A stretch of DNA of 32,579 bases, taken from assembly GCA_036380695.1 (NCBI GenBank), contig DASVEG010000343.1, positions 1-32,579 on the forward strand, read 5' to 3'. Of this stretch, positions 21,672 through 30,028 are shown piece after piece. Every line of letters starts with the position of its first letter. Position 1 is the stretch's first letter. The position numbers were made by a program, and so were the translations under genes. The notes beneath the pieces are model-generated. The model saw only the letters and a program-made list of their open reading frames with translations. It was not told the DNA's origin and ran no database searches. This DNA is from DASVEG01 sp036380695. Lineage in GTDB: Bacteria > Actinomycetota > Acidimicrobiia > Acidimicrobiales > CADCTF01.

Positions 21672-23615
21672 TCAGTCGCAGCGCCGCGCCCAGGTGCGGC
21701 CGTCGTCGGTCGAACACATCACGCCCCGCTCTTCTGCAGGCGCGGCGATCAAGTGCCCCGGTCGGGGTGAAGCAATCGCGAGCACGCCGCCGTCGAACGT
21801 GGCGTCGCCGACCGCCGTCCAGGTCGCACCCATGTCGCGGCTCACGTACAACCCACCCTCGTTGCGGGCACGGTCACCGAGCTCGTGGGTGGCGGCGACC
21901 AACGCGCCGTCTTGGCCGAAGGTGACGGCCTTGATCCCGCCCTTGGGAGGGCGGCCGATCGGCGCGAACGTCGAGCCGCCGTCGGTCGACCCGTGCAGCG
22001 TGAGCTCGGTCCACGCGACTGCCGCGCCCGTGGTCGCGAAAGCAGGCGAAACGGTGAGCTTGGGGAGCGTGGCGAGACCCTCGAGCGCCGCAGGCGCGCC
22101 GCACACCGCCCGGCACACGGTCACGGTCGACGTGCTGGCTCCGGATTCCCGGGCCAGCGCGGAAACGAGCACGCGCGGGTCCTGCGGATACGCCGGGGAG
22201 AATGCAAAGCCCCGAGCGAGGCTGGCCCCGGTCATCCACCTCGCCGGCACCAGCGAGCGCGCGGCCGCGTCGTCCGAGTGGCGGTACTCCCACCCCGTCG
22301 CGCCGCCGAGCAGGATGCGGGGGTCGCCCGCCGAGAACGCAGGCGAGATCGCTGCCTCCCCGTCCTTGATAGGGGCGACGACGTCGAAGGTCGCGCCGCC
22401 GTCGAGCGACGCTTGCAAGCCTGCGACGCCGACCGCGAACAGCCGCCTTCCCGTGGGGTCGCCTTGCGGCACCAACAGCGTCCCGCCGGTGAAGCCCGTC
22501 CCACCGAGGCGGCGCCACGAGCGGCCCCCGTCGGTCGTCCGGTAGACAGCCGGGCACTCTGGTTGGCTGCAACCCTTCGAGGCCTTCCCGACGGCGTAGA
22601 CCGTGTCGGGGTCGTCGGGCATGACGACGAAGCTCTGGATCATGCCCGCCTCGGGGCTCGTCGCCGGATCGAAGGGTGGGCGCGGCGACAGCGGGGACTC
22701 GTCGACCCGAGGAGCGGAGACCGGCGCGGCCGCGTCGCCGGGCAGCGCAGCCGATGGCGCCACGGCCAGCCCGCCACCGGCCGCGGGGACGGGCGCGCCG
22801 GGCTCGGGAGCTCCGCTGGGGTGCCCGGGGTCGGCCGCGGCCACGTGGTCGGGTCGCGAATCCCCACGGCCGACAAGGCTCGGCGCATCCGGCGTACCCG
22901 CGCCGGGCGCGACCATCACGAGCGCGAGGGCCGCGGCACCGGCCGTTGCCGCGTGGATGCGCTCGGCGAACGTCGGGTCCGCGCCCGCCACACGGCGGGC
23001 GCGGGCCGAACCCAGGGCGAGGCGAGCACTCAATCGCCTCCCCAGATCGACCACGACGAGGATCGGCGCGCCCTCGATGGCCTTGCGGTACGCGAACCGC
23101 AACGCGGCCCTCGCCCGGTGCAAGGTCGCACGCACCGAGTCGACAGTGACGTTCTCGAACTCGGCGATCTCGTTGTACGTCCAACCCTCGATGTCACGCA
23201 GCCCGAGCATGCGCCGTTCGGCCGCCTTCAGCCCCGCATAGGCGACCGAGACGATCTCCCATTCCGCGCACTCCTCGGCGATTTCATCCGGTTGCGTGAC
23301 CGGAGCGTGGCCCGTCGCGTAGATCCGTTCGTCGCGCGTCGCCGTGCGCACGGCCCGGCGCCAATGGTCGACGCACGACCGGGCCGCGATCGTGGCGAGC
23401 CACGGCCAGAAGGGGTGCGTCGAGCGGTACCCATCCCAGGCGGCCCACGCCTTCAGAAACGCCTCTTGCGCGACGTCCTCGGGGTCGTCGTCGCCGCACC
23501 CCGTGCTCTTGCAGAGGTCGACGGTGCGGGGGTACCACTGCTCGTACAGCTCCGCGAAGGTCTGGGCATCGGTTGAGCACGATTCCCCGTGGACGATCTC
23601 GACCGTCATGCCCAT
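21672..23615 (-). CDS. ECF sigma factor fused through a membrane segment to a BNR-repeat domain
   Basis: One uninterrupted frame of 647 residues. Residues about 18-90 are sigma region 2 (FAELYEQWYPRTVDLC, DPEDVAQEAFLKAW, FWPWLATIAARSCVDHWRR). Residues 122-178 are region 4 with a helix-turn-helix (WTYNEIAEFENVTVDSVRATLHRARAALR). A hydrophobic stretch at about 222-238 (AATAGAAALALVMVAPG) is a likely single membrane pass. A Pro/Ala/Gly linker (about 240-325) leads to a beta-propeller-like domain with five BNR motifs of the form S/T-x-D-x-G-x-[TS]-[WF] (TTDGGRSW, SLDGGATF, STDGGSTF, SRDMGATW, STDDGRTW). The propeller has six cysteines, fitting an exported, disulfide-bonded domain. The expected topology is sigma inside and propeller outside. 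No anti-sigma gene is nearby. The start is the first of two ATGs, after a GGGGGG ribosome-binding site. Confidence 0.85.
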   Translation of the reverse strand: MGMTVEIVHGESCSTDAQTFAELYEQWYPRTVDLCKSTGCGDDDPEDVAQEAFLKAWAAWDGYRSTHPFWPWLATIAARSCVDHWRRAVRTATRDERIYATGHAPVTQPDEIAEECAEWEIVSVAYAGLKAAERRMLGLRDIEGWTYNEIAEFENVTVDSVRATLHRARAALRFAYRKAIEGAPILVVVDLGRRLSARLALGSARARRVAGADPTFAERIHAATAGAAALALVMVAPGAGTPDAPSLVGRGDSRPDHVAAADPGHPSGAPEPGAPVPAAGGGLAVAPSAALPGDAAAPVSAPRVDESPLSPRPPFDPATSPEAGMIQSFVVMPDDPDTVYAVGKASKGCSQPECPAVYRTTDGGRSWRRLGGTGFTGGTLLVPQGDPTGRRLFAVGVAGLQASLDGGATFDVVAPIKDGEAAISPAFSAGDPRILLGGATGWEYRHSDDAAARSLVPARWMTGASLARGFAFSPAYPQDPRVLVSALARESGASTSTVTVCRAVCGAPAALEGLATLPKLTVSPAFATTGAAVAWTELTLHGSTDGGSTFAPIGRPPKGGIKAVTFGQDGALVAATHELGDRARNEGGLYVSRDMGATWTAVGDATFDGGVLAIASPRPGHLIAAPAEERGVMCSTDDGRTWARRCD

Positions 23616-23685
23616 GTGCGACCCCCCGCCTGGTTCCCCGTTTCAGGATTCGCCGTCGGTGAACGGCATTCCTGCCACCGGGATG

Positions 23686-25092
23686 TCAGCGGCCGCGATA
23701 GGTGGCGCGTGTCCCCGCGGCCTCCTTGTTCAGCCGCTTGGAAAGGTGCAGCCCCTCGAGCACGAATTCCACCGCGCTCGCGACGGCGCCCGGCGTCTCA
23801 TTGCCACCCGTGAGCGCCATCACGGGCTCACGGAGCGCAGGCACCTGCTGCAGCACGCGTGCGTATTCGCTCGACGTGATGTCGTCGCCTGCGTGGACGA
23901 TCGTCGACTCGTCGAACGATCCGATCGCGTCGCGGAACGCCTCCATCGGGCAGCGGTCCTTGAAGACGGTGAGGACGGCTGCTCTGAGGAGCCGCTCCAC
24001 CACCTGTTCGTCGCGACCGTCGTCGATGGTCTCGATCTCGACCTTGCCGGCCGTCGAGGACGCGAGCGAGTCGAGGTCGCTGACACGGGGGACGGCGTCC
24101 TTCTCGCCGAGCCGGAGCGCCCGCCGGGTCGCGTTGGCCACAAGCGTCTCGTAGTTCGAGATCGACAGGCGGACCGACACGCCCGACCGCTGGTTGACGT
24201 GGGGGCTCGACCTGGCGAGGTGGGAGAGGGTGGCGACGACCTCGGCCATGAACTCGGGGACGTGGACGGACACGCCGAGGCCCTCGAGCCCACGGTCGGC
24301 CTCCTGCCGGACGACCTCGAGCTCGGTAGCCACCTCGAGCGGGTAGTGGGTCCGGATCTGCGCGCCGAACCGGTCCTTGAGCGGCGTGATGATCCGCCCG
24401 CGATTGGTGTAGTCCTCCGGGTTCGCCGACGCGACCAGCATCACGTCGAGCGGGAGGCGGATCTTGTAGCCGCGGATCTGCACGTCGCGTTCCTCGAGCA
24501 CGTTGAGCAGCCCCACTTGGATGCGCTCGGCGAGATCGGGAAGCTCGTTGATCGCGAAGATGCCGCGGTTCGTCCTCGGCACCAGCCCGTAGTGCAGCGT
24601 GAGCTCGTCGGACAGGTAGCGCCCCTCGGCCACCTTGATCGGGTCGACCTCACCGATCAGGTCCGCGATCGAGGTGTCGGGTGTGGCCAACTTCTCGCCG
24701 AAACGATGCGAGCGGTGCACCCAGGCGAGAGGCGTGTCATCCCCGTGTTCGTGCACGAGGTCGCGCGCGTGCTTCGACACGGGCGCGAACGGATCGTCGT
24801 TGATCTCCGAGCCGGCGATGATCGGCATCCACTCGTCGAGCAACTCGACGAGCGATCGGATCATGCGCGTCTTCGCCTGGCCGCGCTCGCCGAGGAAGAT
24901 CACGTCGTGGCCCGCGAGGATGGCGTTCTCGAGCTGCGGGAGGACCGTGTCCTCGTAGCCCATCACGCCCTCGACGACGGGGACTCCGTCGGCGATCCGC
25001 CTGGCGGCGTTGCGTCGCACCTCTTCCTTCACGGGCACGGACTGCCAACCAGATTCCCGCAGCTGGCCGAGGGTGGCAGGGCGCGAGGTCAT
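23686..25092 (-). CDS. MoxR/ChlI-like AAA+ ATPase
   Basis: This 468-residue protein has Walker A GERGQAKT (68-75), a Walker B-like IFAINELPDL (179-187) in which Asn replaces the usual Asp, a sensor-1 region VMLVASANPEDYTNRGRI and an arginine-finger stretch PLKDRFGAQIRTHYP. It matches the magnesium-chelatase-like/MoxR group, which normally acts with a VWA protein to remodel or insert cofactors into target enzymes. The VWA candidate in this window is at 1-1812, same strand, 22 kb away. A small membrane-protein gene ends 10 nt upstream and may be co-transcribed. The ATG start gives the expected family length. Confidence 0.9.
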   Translation of the reverse strand: MTSRPATLGQLRESGWQSVPVKEEVRRNAARRIADGVPVVEGVMGYEDTVLPQLENAILAGHDVIFLGERGQAKTRMIRSLVELLDEWMPIIAGSEINDDPFAPVSKHARDLVHEHGDDTPLAWVHRSHRFGEKLATPDTSIADLIGEVDPIKVAEGRYLSDELTLHYGLVPRTNRGIFAINELPDLAERIQVGLLNVLEERDVQIRGYKIRLPLDVMLVASANPEDYTNRGRIITPLKDRFGAQIRTHYPLEVATELEVVRQEADRGLEGLGVSVHVPEFMAEVVATLSHLARSSPHVNQRSGVSVRLSISNYETLVANATRRALRLGEKDAVPRVSDLDSLASSTAGKVEIETIDDGRDEQVVERLLRAAVLTVFKDRCPMEAFRDAIGSFDESTIVHAGDDITSSEYARVLQQVPALREPVMALTGGNETPGAVASAVEFVLEGLHLSKRLNKEAAGTRATYRGR

Positions 25093-25102
25093 GCGACGGA
25101 CC

Positions 25103-25294
25103 CTAATAGGGGTACCGATTCTGCGCGTCCGAGCTCCTGCGCCGCCTGACCTCGCGCAGGTGGCCCTTGCGCCGCTTGCTCATCGCCTGCCACTCGGCCG
25201 CGGTGCGGTACCGGCCGCGGCGCCGCGCCAGCAGGTCGTACAGCATCGCGACGGCGAGCAGCAGGACGACGAGAGCGCCGAGCCACAGGAGCAC
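25103..25294 (-). CDS. Small membrane protein upstream of the AAA ATPase
   Basis: A GTG start gives 63 residues: one membrane helix at the N-terminus (LLWLGALVVLLLAVAMLYDLL) and then a strongly basic cytoplasmic tail (RRRGRYR, SKRRKGHLREVRRRR). The stop is 10 nt from the ATPase start, which suggests one transcript. It is short and has no recognised family, but its hydrophobic-basic layout and tight spacing argue that it is real. The hydrolase gene diverges 30 nt upstream. Confidence 0.6.
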   Translation of the reverse strand: MLLWLGALVVLLLAVAMLYDLLARRRGRYRTAAEWQAMSKRRKGHLREVRRRRSSDAQNRYPY

Positions 25295-25324
25295 GCGTAC
25301 CAGTGTCGTCTACGGTCGACCGCC

Positions 25325-27403
25325 GTGGAGCTCGCGGGTCGATGGAGGGCAGCCGAGGCCGACGAGGCCCGGCGCCGGACGTTCCCCGACCCCGACGTCG
25401 CCGACGACGGAGACGAGTGGAGCGACGTCGACGTCCCCGGTCACTGGCGCACGACGGAGGCGTTCGCAGCGAGCGACGGGCCACTCCTGCTGCGCAAGCG
25501 GTTCGAACAAGAGCGGCCGGCAACGGGACGCCGGCGCTGGCTCGAGCTCGACGGCGTGTTCTACCAATCCGACGTGTGGCTCGACGGCAGCTACGTGGGC
25601 GACACCGAGGGCTACTTCGTGCCTCACCGGTTCGAGATCACCGGCGCGACGACCGACCGTACCGAGCATCTCCTGGCCGTCGAGGTCACCTGCGCGCGGC
25701 ACCGCGACCCGAGGGCGAAGCGAAACGTCACCGGCGCGTTCCAACCGACGGAAGGCGCTGGCGCGGGGTGGAACCCGGGCGGGATCTGGCGGCCCGTGCG
25801 CGTGCGTGAGACCGGCCCGCTCGCGATCAGTTCGCTCCGCGTGCTGTGCCTCGAGGCGACGCCCGAGCGGGCGGTGCTCGCCATCCGGGCCGTCATCGAC
25901 GCTCCCTCCACCCAGGAGGCGAGCCTGCGGACGGTCGTCGACGGCCGCGTCGACCACGTGGAGGACCAGGCCCTCGCCGCCGGCACCAACGTCGTCGAGT
26001 GGCGCGTGCCGGTCGACCAGCCCCGTCTGTGGTGGCCGCATGCGCTCGGCGAGCCCGCGCTCGTCGACGTCCGGGTCTCGGTGGAGACGGGTGGTGCGGA
26101 GCACGACACGCGGACCGTCCGGACGGGACTGCGCCAGGTGCGGCTCAAGGACTGGCTGCTGTCGGTCAACGGCGAGCGCCTGTTCCTGAAGGGCGTCGCC
26201 CAGGGACCGTCCCGGTTCGCCATCGCCGACGCCACGGGCGGCGAGCTGGCGGACGACGTCGCGCTCGCCAAGGAGGCCGGGCTCGACCTCCTCCGGTTGC
26301 GTGCCCACGTGACCCGACCGGAGGTCTACGAGACCGCGGACCGGCTCGGCATGCTCCTGTGGCAGGACCTCCCCCTCGAGGGCGGATACGCGAGGGGCGT
26401 GCGCAAGCAGGCGACCCGCCAGGCGACGGCGGCCGTCGACCTGCTCGGCCACCACCCGTCGATCGCGTTCTGGTGCGCGCACGACGAGCCGGTCGAGTTG
26501 CGCCCGCACGGCGAGGGACAGCGGGCGCCGGCACCCGCAGGGCTGCTGCGCCAGGCCGCGACGTTCGCGGTGCCGACGTACACGAAGGCGATCCTCGACG
26601 GGTCGCTCCACCGCGCCCTGGGCAAGGCCGACCGGAGCCGCCCCGTGCTGGCGCACTCGGGGGTCGCCGGTCGCAGCGACGCCCACCTGTCGTTCGGGTG
26701 GTTCGACGGTGAGGTCGACGATCTCGACGCGTTCGCCGCCCTGTGGCCGCGAGCGGTGCGCTTCGTAGGCGGCTTTGGCACGCCCGCGCCCGGTGGCTCG
26801 CCGATCGCCGGCTCCGACCCCGCCGCGTTCGCGGCACAGGGGTTCGATCCCCAGGCGTACCTGTCGTTCGAGGCATGGCGCGACGAGTTGCAGCGGCACC
26901 AGGCTGCGGTCGTGAAGCACCACGTCGAGACCCTCCGCCGGCTGAAGTACCGCCCGGTCGGGGGCTTCACGTACGCCGCCCTCGCCGACGCCGTCCCGTG
27001 CGTGAGCGCGGCATTGGTCGATCACGAGCGCGTGCCAAAGCCGTCGTTCGAGGCCCTCGTCGCGGCGTGCGCGCCCGTCGTCGTCGTCGCTGAGCGGCCG
27101 GCCGGCGCCTACCGGCCAGGGCAACCGATCGCGCTCGACGTCCACGTCGTCAACGACACGCGGGACCCCATCGAGGGCGGCGTGGTGACCGCGACGCTTC
27201 GATGGGCGGGCGGGTCGCACGAGTGGCGGTGGACGGGCAACGTGGCCGCGGACGCCGTGGTGCGGGTCGCCACCATCCAGGCCGTCGCGCCTGCAACGGT
27301 CGGGCCGCTCGTGCTCGAGCTCGACGTCGACGCCCCCGCGTGTGGCGTGAAGGCGTCCAACCGGTACGAGTCGACGATCGTGGGTTCGCCAGGAGCTGCG
27401 TAA
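25325..27403 (+). CDS. Glycoside hydrolase family 2-like protein lacking the usual nucleophile
   Basis: A GTG start gives 692 residues with the GH2 layout: a sugar-binding jelly-roll domain (about 1-165; WLELDGVFYQSDVWLDGSYVG, GWNPGGIWRPV), an immunoglobulin-like domain, a TIM barrel (NGERLFLKGVAQGPSRFAIAD, DRLGMLLWQDLPLEGG) and a C-terminal beta domain. No signal peptide is present, so it should be cytoplasmic. The acid/base candidate is Glu388 in FWCAHDEP, which replaces the WCGNNE seen in beta-mannosidases. At the nucleophile, where the family has VSEFG, this protein reads VGGFG, putting Gly483 in place of the Glu. It may be inactive as a hydrolase, bind sugar only, or use another residue. 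Related to beta-mannosidase/beta-galactosidase by fold; substrate unknown. Confidence 0.82.
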   Translation: MELAGRWRAAEADEARRRTFPDPDVADDGDEWSDVDVPGHWRTTEAFAASDGPLLLRKRFEQERPATGRRRWLELDGVFYQSDVWLDGSYVGDTEGYFVPHRFEITGATTDRTEHLLAVEVTCARHRDPRAKRNVTGAFQPTEGAGAGWNPGGIWRPVRVRETGPLAISSLRVLCLEATPERAVLAIRAVIDAPSTQEASLRTVVDGRVDHVEDQALAAGTNVVEWRVPVDQPRLWWPHALGEPALVDVRVSVETGGAEHDTRTVRTGLRQVRLKDWLLSVNGERLFLKGVAQGPSRFAIADATGGELADDVALAKEAGLDLLRLRAHVTRPEVYETADRLGMLLWQDLPLEGGYARGVRKQATRQATAAVDLLGHHPSIAFWCAHDEPVELRPHGEGQRAPAPAGLLRQAATFAVPTYTKAILDGSLHRALGKADRSRPVLAHSGVAGRSDAHLSFGWFDGEVDDLDAFAALWPRAVRFVGGFGTPAPGGSPIAGSDPAAFAAQGFDPQAYLSFEAWRDELQRHQAAVVKHHVETLRRLKYRPVGGFTYAALADAVPCVSAALVDHERVPKPSFEALVAACAPVVVVAERPAGAYRPGQPIALDVHVVNDTRDPIEGGVVTATLRWAGGSHEWRWTGNVAADAVVRVATIQAVAPATVGPLVLELDVDAPACGVKASNRYESTIVGSPGAA

Positions 27404-27481
27404 GACGCGTCGTGAACGACCGTTACCTAGGAGGGACCCGGTGGCGAAGGTATCGCCAGTGGGCCGGAGGAGGGGTTGTCC

Positions 27482-27985
<504 letters not shown>

Positions 27986-28044
27986 GGAACGGGATCGAAC
28001 GGGCTGGTCGAGAGCGGGCACTCGGCCAGCGCCGACCCGCGTTC

Positions 28045-28080
28045 GGTCACTTCACAGCGTTGGAACGGTTTGAAGTGGCC
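28045..28080. terminator. Inverted repeat between convergent genes
   Basis: GGTCACTTCA at 28045-28054 pairs with TGAAGTGGCC at 28071-28080 (ten pairs, one G-U) around a 16-nt loop, with A/T-rich sequence following. It lies in the 129-nt gap between genes that face each other at 27985 and 28115, so it may end transcription from both sides. Nothing else was seen in the gap. Confidence 0.4.
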
Positions 28081-28114
28081 AAAAGCGCGGCGGTGTCGGG
28101 CGGAACGCAGCGGG

Positions 28115-29941
28115 TCAGCTACGGAAGTCGGCTGGCGAGAACGTCGCCAGGATCTTCCGGAGCGCCATGAGGTTGTGCTGCACGTTGTCGACGCGGATCG
28201 AGTTGTCGTACACCTCGGTGCGCACGCCACCGCGCACGCGATCGCGTTGCGACACGTAGTAGAGGTCGACGTCGTCCGCGAGCTGCAACTGCAGCACGCT
28301 CCGTAGGCCCCGCACGATCACCTGCCGGTACCGCTCGGCCCGAGCGTCGTCGTCGGTGCCGGCTGCGAGGGCGTACGCATCGATCAGCCCCTCGAGGTAC
28401 ACCCCGGTCGACGAGGCGTGCGGCGGGCCGAAATGCGACCGGTCCGGGTCGTAGAAGCGGCCCGCGAGGTCGGGGTACTGCACGCCGTCCCACTGCTGCA
28501 TTGCGAGCAGCCAGTCGTTCATTTCCACGACGAAGGCGGCGAGCTTCGGGTCACGCGTCTCGCGCCACACCATCACGTGTGCCTGCGTGTGCCACGGCAC
28601 GAACGCGGGGTTGCGGTTCTTCTCGTCGAGGTGCCACGCGCGGTACCACTCGAACGACCGCATGTACCTGTCGAGCAACGCCGGGTCCCGGCTCTCCCGC
28701 CACAAGGTCGCCCACAAGAGCAGGGTCTCGCCGGGATAGAAGTTGGCGTTCTCCCCGCGGCGGCTCTCGGGGCGGAGGAACGTGTCGAACCTGCCGTCCT
28801 CGTGCCAGAGCCGGTCGATCGTCCGCAGCAACGCGTTCTCCTGCGCGGCGAACTGCGCGCGGTCGGGGCTCTCGACGATGGCGAGCGCGGCGAGCGCCAC
28901 CGCGCCGAGCTTCACCTCACCGTCGAAGTCGATGACGCCGAGCCCGCCTTCCTCGCGGTAGAAGGTCGCGAGGTTGTACCGCAGGTTGCGCAACGCGACC
29001 TCCCGCCGCGCCGCGTCGCCGTCGATGCCGCGCATCAGGGCCACCGTGGCCATCCACTGCCGGATCATGTTGTTCGACGTCGACTCGGTGCCCGAGCTCG
29101 GCCACCACGTGTAGGTCATCCGCCCGTCGCCGGCCACGTTCTCCAGCAGCCACGTCGTCATGAGGTCGGCGGCGCGCTCCACGGCCGCGCCGTCGACGTC
29201 ACCGACGTCGACCACCGCGTTGCCGCGGAACATGCGCACCGGGGGCTTCGACGGGTCGACCGGGACGAGCAGCTGATCGGCCTCGAACGTTCGGGCCGTC
29301 ACCTCACCGACCTCGTCGTCAGAGACGCCGTGCGCGCTCCGGAAGTCGTCGAGGATCTCGTCGAAGTCGCGGTTGGTCGCGAGCATGTGCGTCGGCGCGT
29401 ACCTGCCCACCTCGTCGCCGAACCGCAGCTCGACGCCGCGCACGCCCCGGTGCACGTTGGCCGGCATCCCCCCGCCACCCTTGAGCTCCAACGACCGGAA
29501 CGAATGCGCGATCGCGAGCTCGACGACGTCGATCGCGGAGCGCTCCTCCGCCGACGCTTGGCCGGCGGCGGCCGCGACGCCGGCCGCGACGTTGTCCGCC
29601 GCGGAGGCGCCGACCGCCCAGTCGGAGCCGACCCGTTCGCCAGCGACGCGCACCACGGCGAAGACGGGGCGCTCCGACGCGAGCGCCGTCTCACCGCGAC
29701 GGGATGGCCGCGCGTCGCCCTTCAACGCGCGGCGCGCGAGGTCGGCGACGGCGTCGAGGTCGTCGTCGGCCAGCCGCGCCGCCCCACCGGGACCCGCGGC
29801 CGACCCCGATCCGGTCGCGACCTCGCGCTCGGGTCGTGGGCTCGGGTCGTCGTCGCGCAGCGCGAGCGTTCCGCCGACCCCTGCCGCGGCCACGACCACG
29901 GCGACCGCCACATGCCACAGGCGAAACCCACCCGACCGCAC
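28115..29941 (-). CDS. Membrane-anchored protein with alpha-toroid-like C-terminal domain
   Basis: A GTG start gives 608 residues with one N-terminal membrane helix (about 8-28, WHVAVAVVVAAAGVGGTLAL) and a Ser/Gly/Pro linker. Residues about 75-255 form a mixed alpha/beta domain with some resemblance to AMMECR1-like folds (VFAVVRVAGERVGSDWAVG, SFRSLELKGGGG). Residues about 270-600 are repeated helical hairpins rich in Trp, Tyr and Asp (MTYTWWPSSG, FYREEGGLGVIDFDGE, ENANFYPGETLLLWATLW, WHTQAHVMVWRETRD), like the (alpha/alpha) barrels of glycosidases, epimerases and cyclases. It would face outward. No catalytic pair can be named, so an enzyme role is only a possibility. It diverges from sdhA. 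Confidence 0.7.
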   Translation of the reverse strand: MRSGGFRLWHVAVAVVVAAAGVGGTLALRDDDPSPRPEREVATGSGSAAGPGGAARLADDDLDAVADLARRALKGDARPSRRGETALASERPVFAVVRVAGERVGSDWAVGASAADNVAAGVAAAAGQASAEERSAIDVVELAIAHSFRSLELKGGGGMPANVHRGVRGVELRFGDEVGRYAPTHMLATNRDFDEILDDFRSAHGVSDDEVGEVTARTFEADQLLVPVDPSKPPVRMFRGNAVVDVGDVDGAAVERAADLMTTWLLENVAGDGRMTYTWWPSSGTESTSNNMIRQWMATVALMRGIDGDAARREVALRNLRYNLATFYREEGGLGVIDFDGEVKLGAVALAALAIVESPDRAQFAAQENALLRTIDRLWHEDGRFDTFLRPESRRGENANFYPGETLLLWATLWRESRDPALLDRYMRSFEWYRAWHLDEKNRNPAFVPWHTQAHVMVWRETRDPKLAAFVVEMNDWLLAMQQWDGVQYPDLAGRFYDPDRSHFGPPHASSTGVYLEGLIDAYALAAGTDDDARAERYRQVIVRGLRSVLQLQLADDVDLYYVSQRDRVRGGVRTEVYDNSIRVDNVQHNLMALRKILATFSPADFRS

Positions 29942-30028
29942 GACGGCGGACGTTACTGCGGGCCGGTGCAGGCCCGACCGGCGCGCGGGGAGTGGTCACG
30001 CGTTTCCGGCCGATGACAGGATTCGGCC

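Noticed and set aside
21885..23576. Plus-strand frame of 563 residues opposite the sigma fusion
   Set aside because: Arg-rich antisense shadow; the minus strand has sigma and BNR motifs throughout.
23616..23685. Self-regulating ECF promoter before the sigma fusion
   Set aside because: A GAAAC is present on the minus strand, but no CGTAYCT box follows at 16-17 nt.
27400..27430. ECF-type promoter before the Gly-Asp repeat gene
   Set aside because: The box reads CGTTACCTA with an extra T, and the expected -35 position holds GTAAG, so it does not meet the pattern of the other sites.
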